Below, piece by piece: positions 55,627 through 64,000 of a DNA stretch of 64,000 nt. Origin of the DNA: Methylobacterium aquaticum (GTDB lineage: Bacteria; Pseudomonadota; Alphaproteobacteria; Rhizobiales; Beijerinckiaceae); NCBI RefSeq assembly GCF_016804325.1, contig NZ_CP043627.1, positions 5,787,501 through 5,851,500 on the forward strand, given 5' to 3'. The number at the start of each line of letters is the position of its first letter. Within the stretch, counting starts at the first letter, position 1. Below the pieces are notes generated by a model that was not told the origin of the DNA, did not search any database, and was given only the letters and a program-made list of their open reading frames with translations. Both the position numbers and the translations under genes were made by a program.

Positions 55627-55779
55627 CCCTCCGCGTCATTCCGGGGCCGCGAAAGCGGAGCCCGGAATCCAGAACCGCGGATGGTGCAGGAAAGAGCGGT
55701 GAGCGTGCCGCTTTGTCCTGTTCCACCTGAGCGTCTGGATTCCGGGCTCCGCTGCGCGGCCCCGGAATGACGAGGAGGG
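55627..55779. repeat. REP-like palindromic pair (copy C)
   Basis: The arms CCCTCCGCGTCATTCCGG... (from 55627) and ...CCGGAATGACGAGGAGGG (to 55779) surround a ~60-bp variable spacer. It lies just upstream of the GIY-YIG gene, which therefore has a copy on each side. Confidence 0.85.
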
Positions 55780-55858
55780 AACGAGATCGGGGGAGGCTCT
55801 TCGAACCAGCCCGACAGAGCCGCCATTTCCGGATCGGGCAACCTGCCCCCTCACCCCC

Positions 55859-56170
55859 TCACCCCACGTAAAACCCCGCCCCCTCGAACGTCACCCCGGC
55901 GAAATCCCCCCGGCGCCAGCGCAGGCGGACCGTGAGGGTGCGCAGGTCGTGGGCGGCGATGACGAGGGGAAAGGTCTCCGGCAGGGCGATGCGGGCGGGG
56001 ACGCGCAGCCGCGCGCCCGCGGTCGAGACGTCCACGACCTCGCAGGCGACGGAAAGGTCGGGGCCGAGCACGACCCGGCCCGGCTGGATCAGGCGGCGGC
56101 GGCGGCCGATGCGGGGCGTCGGGGCGGATTCGCGGCCCGCGGCGCCGTCGGTCTTCCGCAGATCGGTCAT
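55859..56170 (-). CDS. PilZ domain protein
   Basis: A 103-aa protein consisting mainly of a PilZ fold, which often binds cyclic di-GMP. The N-terminal RRRRLIQPGRVVLG carries an arginine-rich RxxxR-like stretch, and the second motif is approximated by DVSTAGARLRV (D/NxSxxG). The ATG at 56170 is preferred over 56281, which would cross a likely promoter. It is divergent from the next gene and close to flagellar genes, so a role in motility control is plausible. Confidence 0.78.
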   Translation of the reverse strand: MTDLRKTDGAAGRESAPTPRIGRRRRLIQPGRVVLGPDLSVACEVVDVSTAGARLRVPARIALPETFPLVIAAHDLRTLTVRLRWRRGDFAGVTFEGAGFYVG

Positions 56171-56329
56171 GACATCCCCGCAACCGGGCCCTCGTGCCCC
56201 GAGCGGCACGCTTACGGCTTTCCCGCCCCGGCGCAAACCCGGGACCGGCCGGGGCGGCCGCGTTAACCAGGCGTCAAGCATGTTCCTTCATGTCTCGTTA
56301 GCCATCAACCGTCGGACCCATCCCGGCCC

Positions 56330-56911
56330 ATGCCCGCAGCCCCGGCCCCGCGCAAGCGTTCCTCCAAGGGTCCCTCCAAGGGCCCTTCCCTCCCGCCCGA
56401 GAGCCCGGTCGCGGGCCTGATCGCCCGTCGCCGCGCCCGCGAGGCGGCGGCGGAACGGGGCGTGTTCGGTGCCGCCATCCTGCTGGCGCTCACCGCCTCG
56501 GGCTTTGCCGGCTACACCCTGTCCCAGCCGGCCCGGCCCTACGACGTGCGCGAGGTGCTGCCGGCCATGTTGACCGGGCCCTTCGCCTGGCGCCGGACGG
56601 TCGCGGAGGTGCGCCCGACCGAGCCCGACCTCGATCCCCTGATCACCGGCTCGCTGGCGGACAAGCCGGCCGCGCCCGCCGGGACCGCGGCTTTGGCCGT
56701 GCCGCCCGCGCCGTCCGGGCCGCCGCCTTCCGGCTTCGCCCTGCGGCGCGCCTCGGCCGGCCAGGCCGTGGTCGAGGGACGCGACGGGATGCACGAGATC
56801 GCCATCGGCTCCACCCTGCCGGGGGCCGGCCGGGTGCTGTCGATCCGCAGCACCAGCGCCGGCTGGATCGTCATTACCACCGAGACCATCATCGGGCCGA
56901 CCCCGCTGTGA
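56330..56911 (+). CDS. hypothetical single-span membrane protein
   Basis: 193 aa, family not recognised. A basic N-terminus (RKRSSKGPSKGPS) is followed by one membrane helix at about 46-66 (FGAAILLALTASGFAGYTL) and a Pro/Ala-rich linker, then a small C-terminal domain with the pattern MHEIAIGSTLPGAGRVLSI and WIVITTETIIGP. That end resembles the short beta domains of pilus or flagellar accessory proteins, but this is weak. It precedes the flagellar block on the same strand. Confidence 0.6.
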   Translation: MPAAPAPRKRSSKGPSKGPSLPPESPVAGLIARRRAREAAAERGVFGAAILLALTASGFAGYTLSQPARPYDVREVLPAMLTGPFAWRRTVAEVRPTEPDLDPLITGSLADKPAAPAGTAALAVPPAPSGPPPSGFALRRASAGQAVVEGRDGMHEIAIGSTLPGAGRVLSIRSTSAGWIVITTETIIGPTPL

Positions 56912-57047
56912 GTGCGCTGCGGCAAGCGTGGAGGCTCCGGCAAGCCTGGAGCAAGCGTGGCCGCCTAGAGCGAGACCTTCATCGGGAGACCGCGCCGCAG
57001 CGGCGGGCGGTTCCGACCCACCGCGCCGACGGGCCGGAGAGGCAGCC

Positions 57048-58277
57048 GTGACGAACACCCTGACGAGCTACATGCTCCTGTCGCGGAACCTCGCGACCTC
57101 GCTTCAGCGCAAGGGCCAGGATCCCATCGTCGCGCGCGAGACCGCCTATTACCAGGCCAATATCGGCAAGGTGAAGTCGGTCGACGACTTCATGGCCGAC
57201 AAGCGGCTCTACAACTATGCCATGAAGGCCTTCGGCCTCGAGGACATGGGCTACGCCAAGGCGTTCATGCGCAAGGTCCTGACCGAGGGCACGAGCAGCG
57301 CCACCGCCTTCGCCAACCGCCTCGCGGACGACCGCTACGTCGCCTTCGCCAAGGCCTACGACTTCTCGCCCGGCGCCAGCGCCAAGGGCACCGACCCGGT
57401 CGTGGTGTCGCCGACGCAGCTCAGCCCGGCGGGCAGCGCCAAGCTCTCCCTGCCCTACGCGCTCGCCACGTCCTACGACTTCACCGGCACCAACGAGGCG
57501 AGCTTCACACTCGCCTCCAAGGTCGACGCGACGGCGACGAAGAGCGCCACCATCGTCCTCAACAAGGCGGCCTTCGCCGGCAAGGTCGCGGACCTCGCCA
57601 AGGTCACCCCGACCGAGATCGGCGCGGCGATCAACGCCCAGATCGGCGCCTCCGGTCCCGACGGGCTGATGGGCAAGGTCCAGGTCGGCATCTCGGCGAG
57701 CGGCAGCCTGTTCTTCGAGACCACCGGCTACACCAACCTCGGCTTCGACGGCGCGCCGGGCGGCACCGGCGTCAATGCCGACACGGTTTATCTCGCCGGC
57801 GGCACCAACCGCACCCTGACGGTGGACAACGCGCCCCTGTCGGCGCCCGGCCAGACCGCGGTCGACATCGGCAACGGCATGGACCTCTCGCCCGGCGCCA
57901 ACGTCAAGGGCGTGGTCGACGCCTACCTCCAGCAGAGCCTCGAGGGGGATGCCGGCGCCGAGGATACGGGGGTACGCCTCGCCCTCTACTTCGCCCGCAA
58001 GGCGCCGTTCCTCAACAGCGGCTACGACGTCCTGAGCGATCCGGCCCTGACGCAGGTCGTCAACACGGTGATCGGCCTGCCGGCGACGAGCAGCGCCACC
58101 ACCAGCGAGGCCCTTGCGAAGCGCGCGACCCTGATCGCCTCCAAGGTCGATTTCACGAGCTTCCTGGACCCGGCCAAGGTCGAGGCCTTCGCCCGCCGCT
58201 TCGCGGCGATCTGGGACGCGCAGAACAACACCGCCACGGACCCGATCCTGGCTTTGTTCAGCAACGGCCGGTCGTGA
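57048..58277 (+). CDS. DUF1217 domain flagellar-associated protein
   Basis: 409 aa. The N-terminal DUF1217 domain covers about 1-110 (SYMLLSRNLATSLQRKGQDP, YAMKAFGLEDMGYAKAFMRK), and a second copy of the pattern comes near the end (ARRFAAIWDAQNN). The middle ~200 residues are Ala/Gly/Thr-rich and look extracellular. GGAGAGG precedes the GTG at 57048. The gene lies 7 bp before flgF, as in other Rhizobiales, which ties it to the proximal rod or hook. No mechanism is known. Confidence 0.82.
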   Translation: MTNTLTSYMLLSRNLATSLQRKGQDPIVARETAYYQANIGKVKSVDDFMADKRLYNYAMKAFGLEDMGYAKAFMRKVLTEGTSSATAFANRLADDRYVAFAKAYDFSPGASAKGTDPVVVSPTQLSPAGSAKLSLPYALATSYDFTGTNEASFTLASKVDATATKSATIVLNKAAFAGKVADLAKVTPTEIGAAINAQIGASGPDGLMGKVQVGISASGSLFFETTGYTNLGFDGAPGGTGVNADTVYLAGGTNRTLTVDNAPLSAPGQTAVDIGNGMDLSPGANVKGVVDAYLQQSLEGDAGAEDTGVRLALYFARKAPFLNSGYDVLSDPALTQVVNTVIGLPATSSATTSEALAKRATLIASKVDFTSFLDPAKVEAFARRFAAIWDAQNNTATDPILALFSNGRS

Positions 58278-58284
58278 GGCGACG

Positions 58285-59013
58285 ATGCAGAACAGCCTCT
58301 ACGTCAACCTGTCGGCCCAGGTCGCCCTCGACAAGCGCCTGACCACCACCGCCAACAACGTCGCCAACATGGCGACGGCGGGCTTTCGCGCCGAGGAGAC
58401 CAAGTTCTCGGCGCTCCTCGCCCAGGCGACCAAGGGCGCGGTCGCCTTCGTGGGCTCGGGCGACACCTACCTCTCGCGGGCCTCCGGCCCGATCACCAAG
58501 ACCGATTCGCCCCTCGACGTCGCGATCCAGGGCGATGCGTGGCTGAGCGTCGGCGGCCCGTCCGGTCCGGTCTATACCCGCGACGGCCGCCTGACGATGG
58601 ACGCGACGGGCCAGCTGCGCAGCCTGACCGGCCAGCCGGTGCTCGATCCGGGCGGCTCGGCGCTCCTCCTCGACCCGCAGCAGGGCCCGCCGACGATCGG
58701 GCGCGACGGCACCATCTACCAGGGCACCAACCAGGTCGGGGCCCTCGGCGTGTTCACCCTCGACAACAAGGGCACGCTCACCCGCGCGCCCGGCAACGCC
58801 GTGACCTCCAGCCTGCCCGCGCGGCCGGTGCAGGACTTCACCCGGATCGGCGTCGTCCAGGGCTACGTCGAGGGCTCGAACGTCAACCCGATCATGGAGA
58901 TGACCAAGCTCATCACCATCCAGCGCGCCTTCGAGAGCGCCGCCACGGCGACGAGCCAGGCCGAATCCTCGCTCCAGAGCGCCGTCAAGGCGCTCTCGCC
59001 GCAGGGAAGCTGA
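58285..59013 (+). CDS. flgF: flagellar basal-body rod protein FlgF
   Basis: A proximal rod subunit, 242 aa. The N-terminal rod domain is MQNSLYVNLSAQVALDKRL...NNVANMATAGFR, the FlgF/G core is YTRDGRLTMDATGQL, and the C-terminal coiled helix is MEMTKLITIQRAFESAATA. There is no signal peptide, as expected for a type III export substrate. It is 2 bp from fliI. Confidence 0.92.
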   Translation: MQNSLYVNLSAQVALDKRLTTTANNVANMATAGFRAEETKFSALLAQATKGAVAFVGSGDTYLSRASGPITKTDSPLDVAIQGDAWLSVGGPSGPVYTRDGRLTMDATGQLRSLTGQPVLDPGGSALLLDPQQGPPTIGRDGTIYQGTNQVGALGVFTLDNKGTLTRAPGNAVTSSLPARPVQDFTRIGVVQGYVEGSNVNPIMEMTKLITIQRAFESAATATSQAESSLQSAVKALSPQGS

Positions 59014-59015
59014 GC

Positions 59016-60344
59016 ATGGGCGCCGACCCCCTCGCGCGCCTCGCCGAGGCGATGGCGTCGGCCCGGCAGGACGGGGCCCTGGTGCGGATCGGCGGGCCGA
59101 TCCGCGAGGTGACCGCGAGCGCCTGCCGGATCGGCGGCGTCGCGCCCTTCGTGCGCCTCGGCGACCGGATGGCTTTCTCGACCGGCGGGCGGTCGCAGGT
59201 CGGCGAGATCGTCCGGGTCGATGCCGAGGGGGCGACCCTCAAGGCCTATGAGAGCCGGATCGAGGCCGGGATCGGCACGATCGCCCGCCGCCTCGGGCCG
59301 GCGGAGCTGCGGCCCGACCCGAGCTGGAAGGGCCGGGTCATCGACGCCCTCGGGCGACCGATCGACGGGGCCGGCCCCCTGCAGGCGGGCGAGCGCCCGG
59401 TCCCCCTCGACGCCGACCCGCCGGCGGCCCTCGGCCGCGCCCGGGTGCGTGCCCCCTTGCGCACCGGAGTCCGGGCGCTCGACCTCTTCACGCCCCTCTG
59501 CGCCGGCCAGCGCATCGGCATCTTCGCCGGCTCCGGCGTCGGCAAGTCGACCCTGCTCGCCATGCTGGCGGGGGCGGACGGCTTCGACAGCGTCGTGGTC
59601 GCCCTGGTGGGCGAACGCGGCCGCGAGGTGCGGGAATTCCTGGAAGGCGCGCTCGCGCCGAGCCGCCACCGCGCCGTGGTGGTGGTCTCGACCGGCGACG
59701 AGAGCCCGATGATGCGCCGCCAGGCGCCCAAGGTGGCGCTCGCGGTGGCCGAGGCGTTCCGCGACCGCGGCGAATCGGTGCTGCTCATCGTCGATTCGGT
59801 GACCCGCTACGCCCATGCCGCCCGCGACGTGGCGCTGGCGGCGGGCGAGCCGGCGGTGGCCCGCGGCTACCCGCCGAGCGTCTTCTCCGACCTGCCGCGC
59901 CTGCTCGAGCGGGCGGGCCCGGGCCTGGAGGGGCGCGGCACCATCACGGGGGTGTTCTCGGTGCTGGTCGACGGCGACGACCACAACGACCCCGTCGCCG
60001 ACAGCATCCGCGGCACGCTGGACGGCCACGTCGTCCTCGACCGGGCCATCGCCGAGCAGGGGCGCTACCCGGCGGTCGACCTCCTCGGCTCGATCTCGCG
60101 GCTCGCCACCGAGGTCTGGACGCCCGAGCAGCGCGACCTGATCCGCAAGCTGCGGGCGATGATGGCCCGGTTCGAGGAGACCCGGGACCTGCGCCTGATG
60201 GGCGGCTACCGGGCCGGGACCGATGCCGAGCTCGACCAGGCCATCGGCCTGGTGCCGCGGATCTACGACGCCCTGCACCAGGACCCGACCCAGCCGCCGA
60301 GCCGGGACGCGTTCCTGGAGCTCGCCCAGAGCCTGCGGGGCTGA
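59016..60344 (+). CDS. fliI: flagellum-specific ATPase FliI
   Basis: The hexameric ATPase of the flagellar export apparatus, 442 aa. Walker A is GIFAGSGVGKSTLL, followed by VALVGERGREVREFLEG, Walker B VLLIVDSVTRYAHAAR and GYPPSVFSDLPRLLERAG. The N-terminal beta-barrel domain covers about 15-90. The ATG follows the flgF stop with two bases between, so reinitiation is likely. FliH and FliJ are not in view. Confidence 0.94.
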   Translation: MGADPLARLAEAMASARQDGALVRIGGPIREVTASACRIGGVAPFVRLGDRMAFSTGGRSQVGEIVRVDAEGATLKAYESRIEAGIGTIARRLGPAELRPDPSWKGRVIDALGRPIDGAGPLQAGERPVPLDADPPAALGRARVRAPLRTGVRALDLFTPLCAGQRIGIFAGSGVGKSTLLAMLAGADGFDSVVVALVGERGREVREFLEGALAPSRHRAVVVVSTGDESPMMRRQAPKVALAVAEAFRDRGESVLLIVDSVTRYAHAARDVALAAGEPAVARGYPPSVFSDLPRLLERAGPGLEGRGTITGVFSVLVDGDDHNDPVADSIRGTLDGHVVLDRAIAEQGRYPAVDLLGSISRLATEVWTPEQRDLIRKLRAMMARFEETRDLRLMGGYRAGTDAELDQAIGLVPRIYDALHQDPTQPPSRDAFLELAQSLRG

Positions 60345-60378
60345 CGCGCGATGGCCGGTCCTCTCCCGCTCTTCAAGC

Positions 60379-60398
60379 CCCGCGCAAGCCTGCGCGGG
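60379..60398 (+). terminator. hairpin after fliI
   Basis: A perfect 8-bp stem (60379-60386 with 60391-60398), loop AGCC, lies 35 bp after the fliI stop and upstream of flgE. It has no T-run. It may end the flgF-fliI transcript. Confidence 0.45.
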
Positions 60399-60496
60399 TC
60401 TAGTCCGTCCCGAGTTCCGGCTCTGCGGGTCCAGGCCCTGCGAGCCCTGTGCCGCCTGCATCCCATTCGAAGCATTTTGACGAACGAGGTCCCGCA

Positions 60497-61780
60497 ATGA
60501 GTCTCATCGGCGTGCTCCGCTCCGGTGTCTCGGGCATGAATGCCCAGTCCAACCGCATCTCGACGGTCGCGGAGAACATCCAGAATTCCAGCACGACGGG
60601 CTACAAGCGCGCCTCGACGGAGTTCTCCTCGCTGCTGATCGCCGATAGCGGGACCGGCAACTACAATTCCGGCGCGGTCGAGACGACGGTGCGCCGCGCG
60701 GTCTCGGAGGGCGGCACCATCAACGCCACGACCTCGAAGTCCGACCTCGCGATCGACGGCAACGGCTTCTTCGTCGTCAAGGACCCGACGGGCGCGCCGC
60801 TCCTGACCCGGGCCGGCAACTTCAAGATCGACGCCACCACCAACACCTACACCAACGCCGCCGGCATGACCCTGATGGGCTACAGCCTGCTGAACGGCAC
60901 GCCCTCGACGACCCTCAACGGCGTCGCCGACATGGTTCCGATCAGCCTCGCCGCGGTCAACAGCCGGGCGACGCCGACCACCGCCGGCTCCCTGTCGGGC
61001 AAGCTCCCGGTCGACGCCACCGCGGCCGGGGCGGACCAGTACTCGAAGAAGTACTCGGTCGTGGCCTACGACAACGTCGGCAAGGCCCGGACCGTCGACG
61101 TCTACCTGGCGAAGAATAACGACAACACCTGGACGGTCTCACTCTACGACGGCGCTGCCACCCCGACCCCGTCCGGCACCGCCCCGAGGCTGCCCTTCGA
61201 CGCGAGTGGAGCCACGATCGCGCCGCTGGCGAGCACCACCCTGGGCTTCAATGCGCAGGGCCAGATCACCGGCACCGGAGCGAAGGGCTCGGGGACCTAT
61301 ACGGGTCCGAAATCCCTCACCCTCACCACCCCGGGCGGGCAGAGCACGACCTTCGACCTCTCCGGCCTGACCCAGCTCGCCGGCGACTACGCCATCACGG
61401 GCAAGGCCAACGGCCAGGCGCCGGCCGCGGTGACCGGCACCTCGTTCGACGCGGACGGCACCGTCTACGCCAATTTCGACGACGGCACGCGCCTTGCGGC
61501 CTTCAAGATCCCGGTCGCCACCGTGCCGAGCGCCGACAACCTCGAGCCGCGCTCCGGCAACGTCTACCGGCCGACGGTCGATTCCGGCGCGATCCAAGTC
61601 GGCTTCGCCAACGAGGGCGGCCGCGGCAAGATCCTGTCGGGCTCCCTCGAGCAGTCGAACGTCGACGTCAGCACCGAGCTCACCGCGATGATCGAGTCGC
61701 AGTCGACCTTCACCGCCAACTCGAAGGTGTTCACGACCGGCAACGAGATGCTCGACACCCTGATGAGCCTGAAGCGGTAA
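60497..61780 (+). CDS. flgE: flagellar hook protein FlgE
   Basis: The hook subunit, 427 aa. The N-terminus MSLIGVLRSGVSGMNAQSNR...STTGYKRA and C-terminus GSLEQSNVDVSTELTAMI match the D0 helices of the family. The middle (about 150-350) is the Ala/Thr/Gly-rich D1/D2 region (LSGKLPVDATAAGADQYSKK). The ATG at 60497 is chosen for its family N-terminus. It is exported by the type III system. Confidence 0.93.
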   Translation: MSLIGVLRSGVSGMNAQSNRISTVAENIQNSSTTGYKRASTEFSSLLIADSGTGNYNSGAVETTVRRAVSEGGTINATTSKSDLAIDGNGFFVVKDPTGAPLLTRAGNFKIDATTNTYTNAAGMTLMGYSLLNGTPSTTLNGVADMVPISLAAVNSRATPTTAGSLSGKLPVDATAAGADQYSKKYSVVAYDNVGKARTVDVYLAKNNDNTWTVSLYDGAATPTPSGTAPRLPFDASGATIAPLASTTLGFNAQGQITGTGAKGSGTYTGPKSLTLTTPGGQSTTFDLSGLTQLAGDYAITGKANGQAPAAVTGTSFDADGTVYANFDDGTRLAAFKIPVATVPSADNLEPRSGNVYRPTVDSGAIQVGFANEGGRGKILSGSLEQSNVDVSTELTAMIESQSTFTANSKVFTTGNEMLDTLMSLKR

Positions 61781-61792
61781 CGGCGGACGAGA

Positions 61793-61825
61793 GCGGCGCC
61801 CGATCGCGTCGCGATCGGGCGCCGC
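61793..61825. terminator. 15-bp hairpin between flgE and flgK
   Basis: A perfect 15-bp stem (61793-61807 with 61811-61825) with a 3-nt loop. It could terminate the flgE transcript or limit readthrough so that hook is made in excess over FlgK. Confidence 0.55.
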
Positions 61826-61860
61826 CGTCGAACCATGCTCTAGCCAACCGGAACTGACAG

Positions 61861-63300
61861 ATGGGCCTCTCGCTCGCGCTCGATTCGGCACGCTCGGCGC
61901 TCCTCGCCACGTCGAGCCAGATCGCCACCACCGCCCGCAACACCGCGGGGGCGAACGACCCCGGCTATTCGCGCAAGATCGTCAGCCTGGTGACCGGGAC
62001 GGGCGGGACCACGGTCGTGGTCACCCGCGCGAGCGATTCGGCCCTGTTCACCCGCAAGCTCTCGGCGGCCTCGGCGGCCTCCGAGAGCCAGGCCCTGCTC
62101 GACGGCCTCACCAGGTTGTCGCAGACGGTCGGCGACACCAGCGACGCGGGCTCGCCGGCGGCGCGGCTCGGGGCCCTCAACGCGGCGCTCCAGGCCGCCG
62201 CCAACCGCCCCGACGATGCCGGGCTCGCCCGGACGGCGGTCGAGAGCGCCCGCGATCTCGCGACCAGCCTCAACAGCGCGGCGGCGGCGGTGCAGAATGC
62301 CCGCGCCGAGGCCGACCGGGGCATGACGGACTCGGTCGCGCGGATCAACGACCTGCTCGGGCAGTTCGACATCGCCAACCGGGCGGTGATGCGCGGCACC
62401 GCGAGCGGCCAGGACGTCAGCGACAGCCTCGACACCCGCGACCGCATCGTGTCGCAGCTCTCGGCCGAGATCGGCATCTCCGTCTCCGACCGTCCCGGCG
62501 GCGACATGGCGATCTACACCGACAGCGGCGTGACGCTGTTCGACCGGGGCGCCCGGACGGTGAGCCTCACCCCGACGGCCGCCTTCTCGGCCGGCACGGT
62601 CGGATCGGCCGTGACGATCGACGGCGTGCCGGTCACGGGAGCCGCCTCGCCGATGCGGCTGTCGAGCGGGCGGCTCGCCGGCCTCGCCACGTTGCGCGAC
62701 GAGAGCACGGTCACCTACGGGAACCAGCTCGACGCCATCGCCGGCGCCCTGATCGACACCTTCAAGGAAACCGGCGCCGCCGGACCGAAGGCGGGCCTGT
62801 TCACCGCCGGCGCGGGCGGTGCCCTGCCGGGCTCGAATGCCGGGCTCGCAGGGAGCATCGCGCTCAACGTCGCCGTCGACCCGACCCTCGGCGGCGACGT
62901 CACGACCCTGCGCGACGGCGGCATGAACGGCGCCGCCTACAAGGCCAATCCGGGCACGGACGCGGCCTACGCGACGCGCCTGCGCGGCCTGGTCGACGGG
63001 CTCGCCACGGCGCGCAGCTTCGCCCCGGGCCCGCCGCTGAACGAGACCGCGACGCTCGCGGGCTTCGCGGCCGATTCCGCCGGCTGGCTCGAAGCGACCC
63101 GCAAGGCCGCCTCGGGGGAGGCCGATTACCAGAAGACCCTGCTCGGCCGGGCCAGCGACGCCCTGTCGAACGCCGTCGGCGTCAACGGCGACGACGAGAC
63201 CGCCCAGATGCTGCAGCTGCAGCGCTCCTACACGGCCTCGGCCAAGATCCTCACCATGGTGGACGACCTGCTGCAGACCCTCCTGACCGCGATCCGGTGA
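61861..63300 (+). CDS. flgK: flagellar hook-associated protein FlgK
   Basis: A hook-filament junction protein, 479 aa. The N-terminal helix region is MGLSLALDSARSALLATSSQ...NDPGYSRKIV and the C-terminal one is TAQMLQLQRSYTASAKILTM. The centre is Ala/Gly/Thr-rich. It is 81 bp after flgE and 40 bp before flgL, the standard order. Confidence 0.92.
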   Translation: MGLSLALDSARSALLATSSQIATTARNTAGANDPGYSRKIVSLVTGTGGTTVVVTRASDSALFTRKLSAASAASESQALLDGLTRLSQTVGDTSDAGSPAARLGALNAALQAAANRPDDAGLARTAVESARDLATSLNSAAAAVQNARAEADRGMTDSVARINDLLGQFDIANRAVMRGTASGQDVSDSLDTRDRIVSQLSAEIGISVSDRPGGDMAIYTDSGVTLFDRGARTVSLTPTAAFSAGTVGSAVTIDGVPVTGAASPMRLSSGRLAGLATLRDESTVTYGNQLDAIAGALIDTFKETGAAGPKAGLFTAGAGGALPGSNAGLAGSIALNVAVDPTLGGDVTTLRDGGMNGAAYKANPGTDAAYATRLRGLVDGLATARSFAPGPPLNETATLAGFAADSAGWLEATRKAASGEADYQKTLLGRASDALSNAVGVNGDDETAQMLQLQRSYTASAKILTMVDDLLQTLLTAIR

Positions 63301-63340
63301 GGCGTCCCGGCGATCCCCCGCAAGACAGAGCCTGCCCGCC

Positions 63341-64000
63341 ATGATGACCACCAGCTACATCTCCAGCCTCGGCCTGTGGAACGCCCCCCGCACCGCCATC
63401 GGCCGGCTCCAGTCCGACGTCGCCGACGCGGCCAAGGAGATCGCCACCCTGCGCTACGCCGATGTCGGCCTGGCGCTGGGCGGCCAGGTGAGCCGCAGCC
63501 TCTCCCTGCGCCAGAGCGCGGCGGAGATCGCCGCCCTCAAGGACGGCAACGGGGTCACGGCCCTGCGCCTTGGCGCGACCCAGAACATCCTGCAGCAACT
63601 GCAGAAATCCGCCGACACCCAGTTCGCCGCCCTGACCGGGCTGACCTCCGACAAGCGCGTCGCCGCGATGGCGGCCTCGGCCGGCGACACCCTCGCGTCG
63701 CTGACGAGCCTCCTCAACTCCGCGGCGAGCGGGCAGACGCTGTTCTCCGGCATCAATACCGGCGTCAGCCCGATCAAGGACGGGGCGGTGGCGAATGCCC
63801 AGGCCGCCGCGGCGGCGGCGTTCCAGACCGCCTTCGGCTTCCCGCCGAGCGACCCCCGGGCCTCGACCCTGACGGCGACGCAGGTGAAGACCTTCCTCGA
63901 CGGCACGATCGCGGCTCAGTTCGCCGACCCGAACTGGGGCAATACCTGGTCGCAGGCCTCGAGCACGGCCGTGACCAGCCGGATCTCGCTGAGCGAGACC
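63341..64000 (+). CDS. flgL: flagellar hook-associated protein FlgL (partial)
   Basis: The second junction protein, flagellin-like. The first 220 codons are open to the window edge, so the C-terminus is missing. The N-terminus MMTTSYISSLGLWNAPRTAI and a long helical region (residues ~20-140, SLSLRQSAAEIAALKDGN) are typical. A second ATG at 63344 is possible. It follows flgK directly on the same strand. Confidence 0.88.
   Translation, partial: MMTTSYISSLGLWNAPRTAIGRLQSDVADAAKEIATLRYADVGLALGGQVSRSLSLRQSAAEIAALKDGNGVTALRLGATQNILQQLQKSADTQFAALTGLTSDKRVAAMAASAGDTLASLTSLLNSAASGQTLFSGINTGVSPIKDGAVANAQAAAAAAFQTAFGFPPSDPRASTLTATQVKTFLDGTIAAQFADPNWGNTWSQASSTAVTSRISLSET

Noticed and set aside
55099..55779. 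CRISPR array from the repeated 40-bp units near 55 kb
   Set aside because: The units are inverted pairs, not direct repeats. Spacing is irregular, there are only two copies, and no cas genes are nearby.

Overview
The window is very GC-rich and looks like chromosomal DNA of an alphaproteobacterium of the order Hyphomicrobiales (Rhizobiales). A Methylobacterium-like organism is the best guess. The basis is the GC bias in every coding frame, the xseB-dxs-tlyA-rlmD order, the aroB-aroK / small membrane protein / xerD block, divergent serB-miaA, the MoxR-DUF58-DUF4159-vWA cluster and the DUF1217-flgF-fliI flagellar block. No rRNA, tRNA or CRISPR array was found. The genus is inference.

Layout. 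0.3-1.8 kb: galactonate branch genes dgoA/dgoK. 1.9-4.9 kb: translationally coupled tyrosine/homogentisate operon hmgA-fahA plus a Rieske ferredoxin. 5.0-7.1 kb: a Gfo/Idh oxidoreductase and a PanE-type reductase. 7.3-13.2 kb: zwf, a GH63-like glycosidase and a DUF2254 membrane protein, with a small transposon-like element exactly at the zwf stop codon. 13.2-18.3 kb: rlmD, tlyA, (sodC opposite), dxs, xseB. 18.4-22.1 kb: a tyrosine phosphatase, an HD hydrolase, tag, serB and miaA. 22.3-24.0 kb: an IS110-family element that splits a REP-like palindrome. 24.0-31.5 kb: the MoxR/vWA membrane cluster, with a small DUF559 nuclease-like gene wedged in. 31.5-32.3 kb: a hairpin-rich gene-free stretch. 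32.3-35.3 kb: tannase-family esterase, DUF3237 protein, Uma2 nuclease. 35.4-38.5 kb: aroB, aroK, small membrane protein, xerD. 38.6-40.7 kb: an ATP-grasp-like gene broken by an IS630-type element. 40.7-45.7 kb: an EEP-domain protein, a FadR-type regulator with a DapA-family enzyme, and transketolase. 45.8-55.0 kb: a pim-like beta-oxidation cluster (two acyl-CoA dehydrogenases, a multifunctional FadB-type protein, thiolase, SDR, acyl-CoA synthetase). 55.3-56.9 kb: GIY-YIG, PilZ and a small membrane protein. 57.0-64.0 kb: flagellar genes (DUF1217, flgF, fliI, flgE, flgK and a cut-off flgL).

The genes are mostly core metabolism and motility. The unusual content lies between them: at least three families of long perfect inverted repeats, two complete insertion sequences and a probable MITE. 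Two small nuclease-like genes (DUF559, GIY-YIG) sit inside repeat pairs. The IS110 element carries terminal inverted repeats, lies in a REP-like target, and has a 3' non-coding stretch with a short segment complementary to that target, as expected if it encodes a bridge (guide) RNA. This is the strongest candidate for a notable system here.
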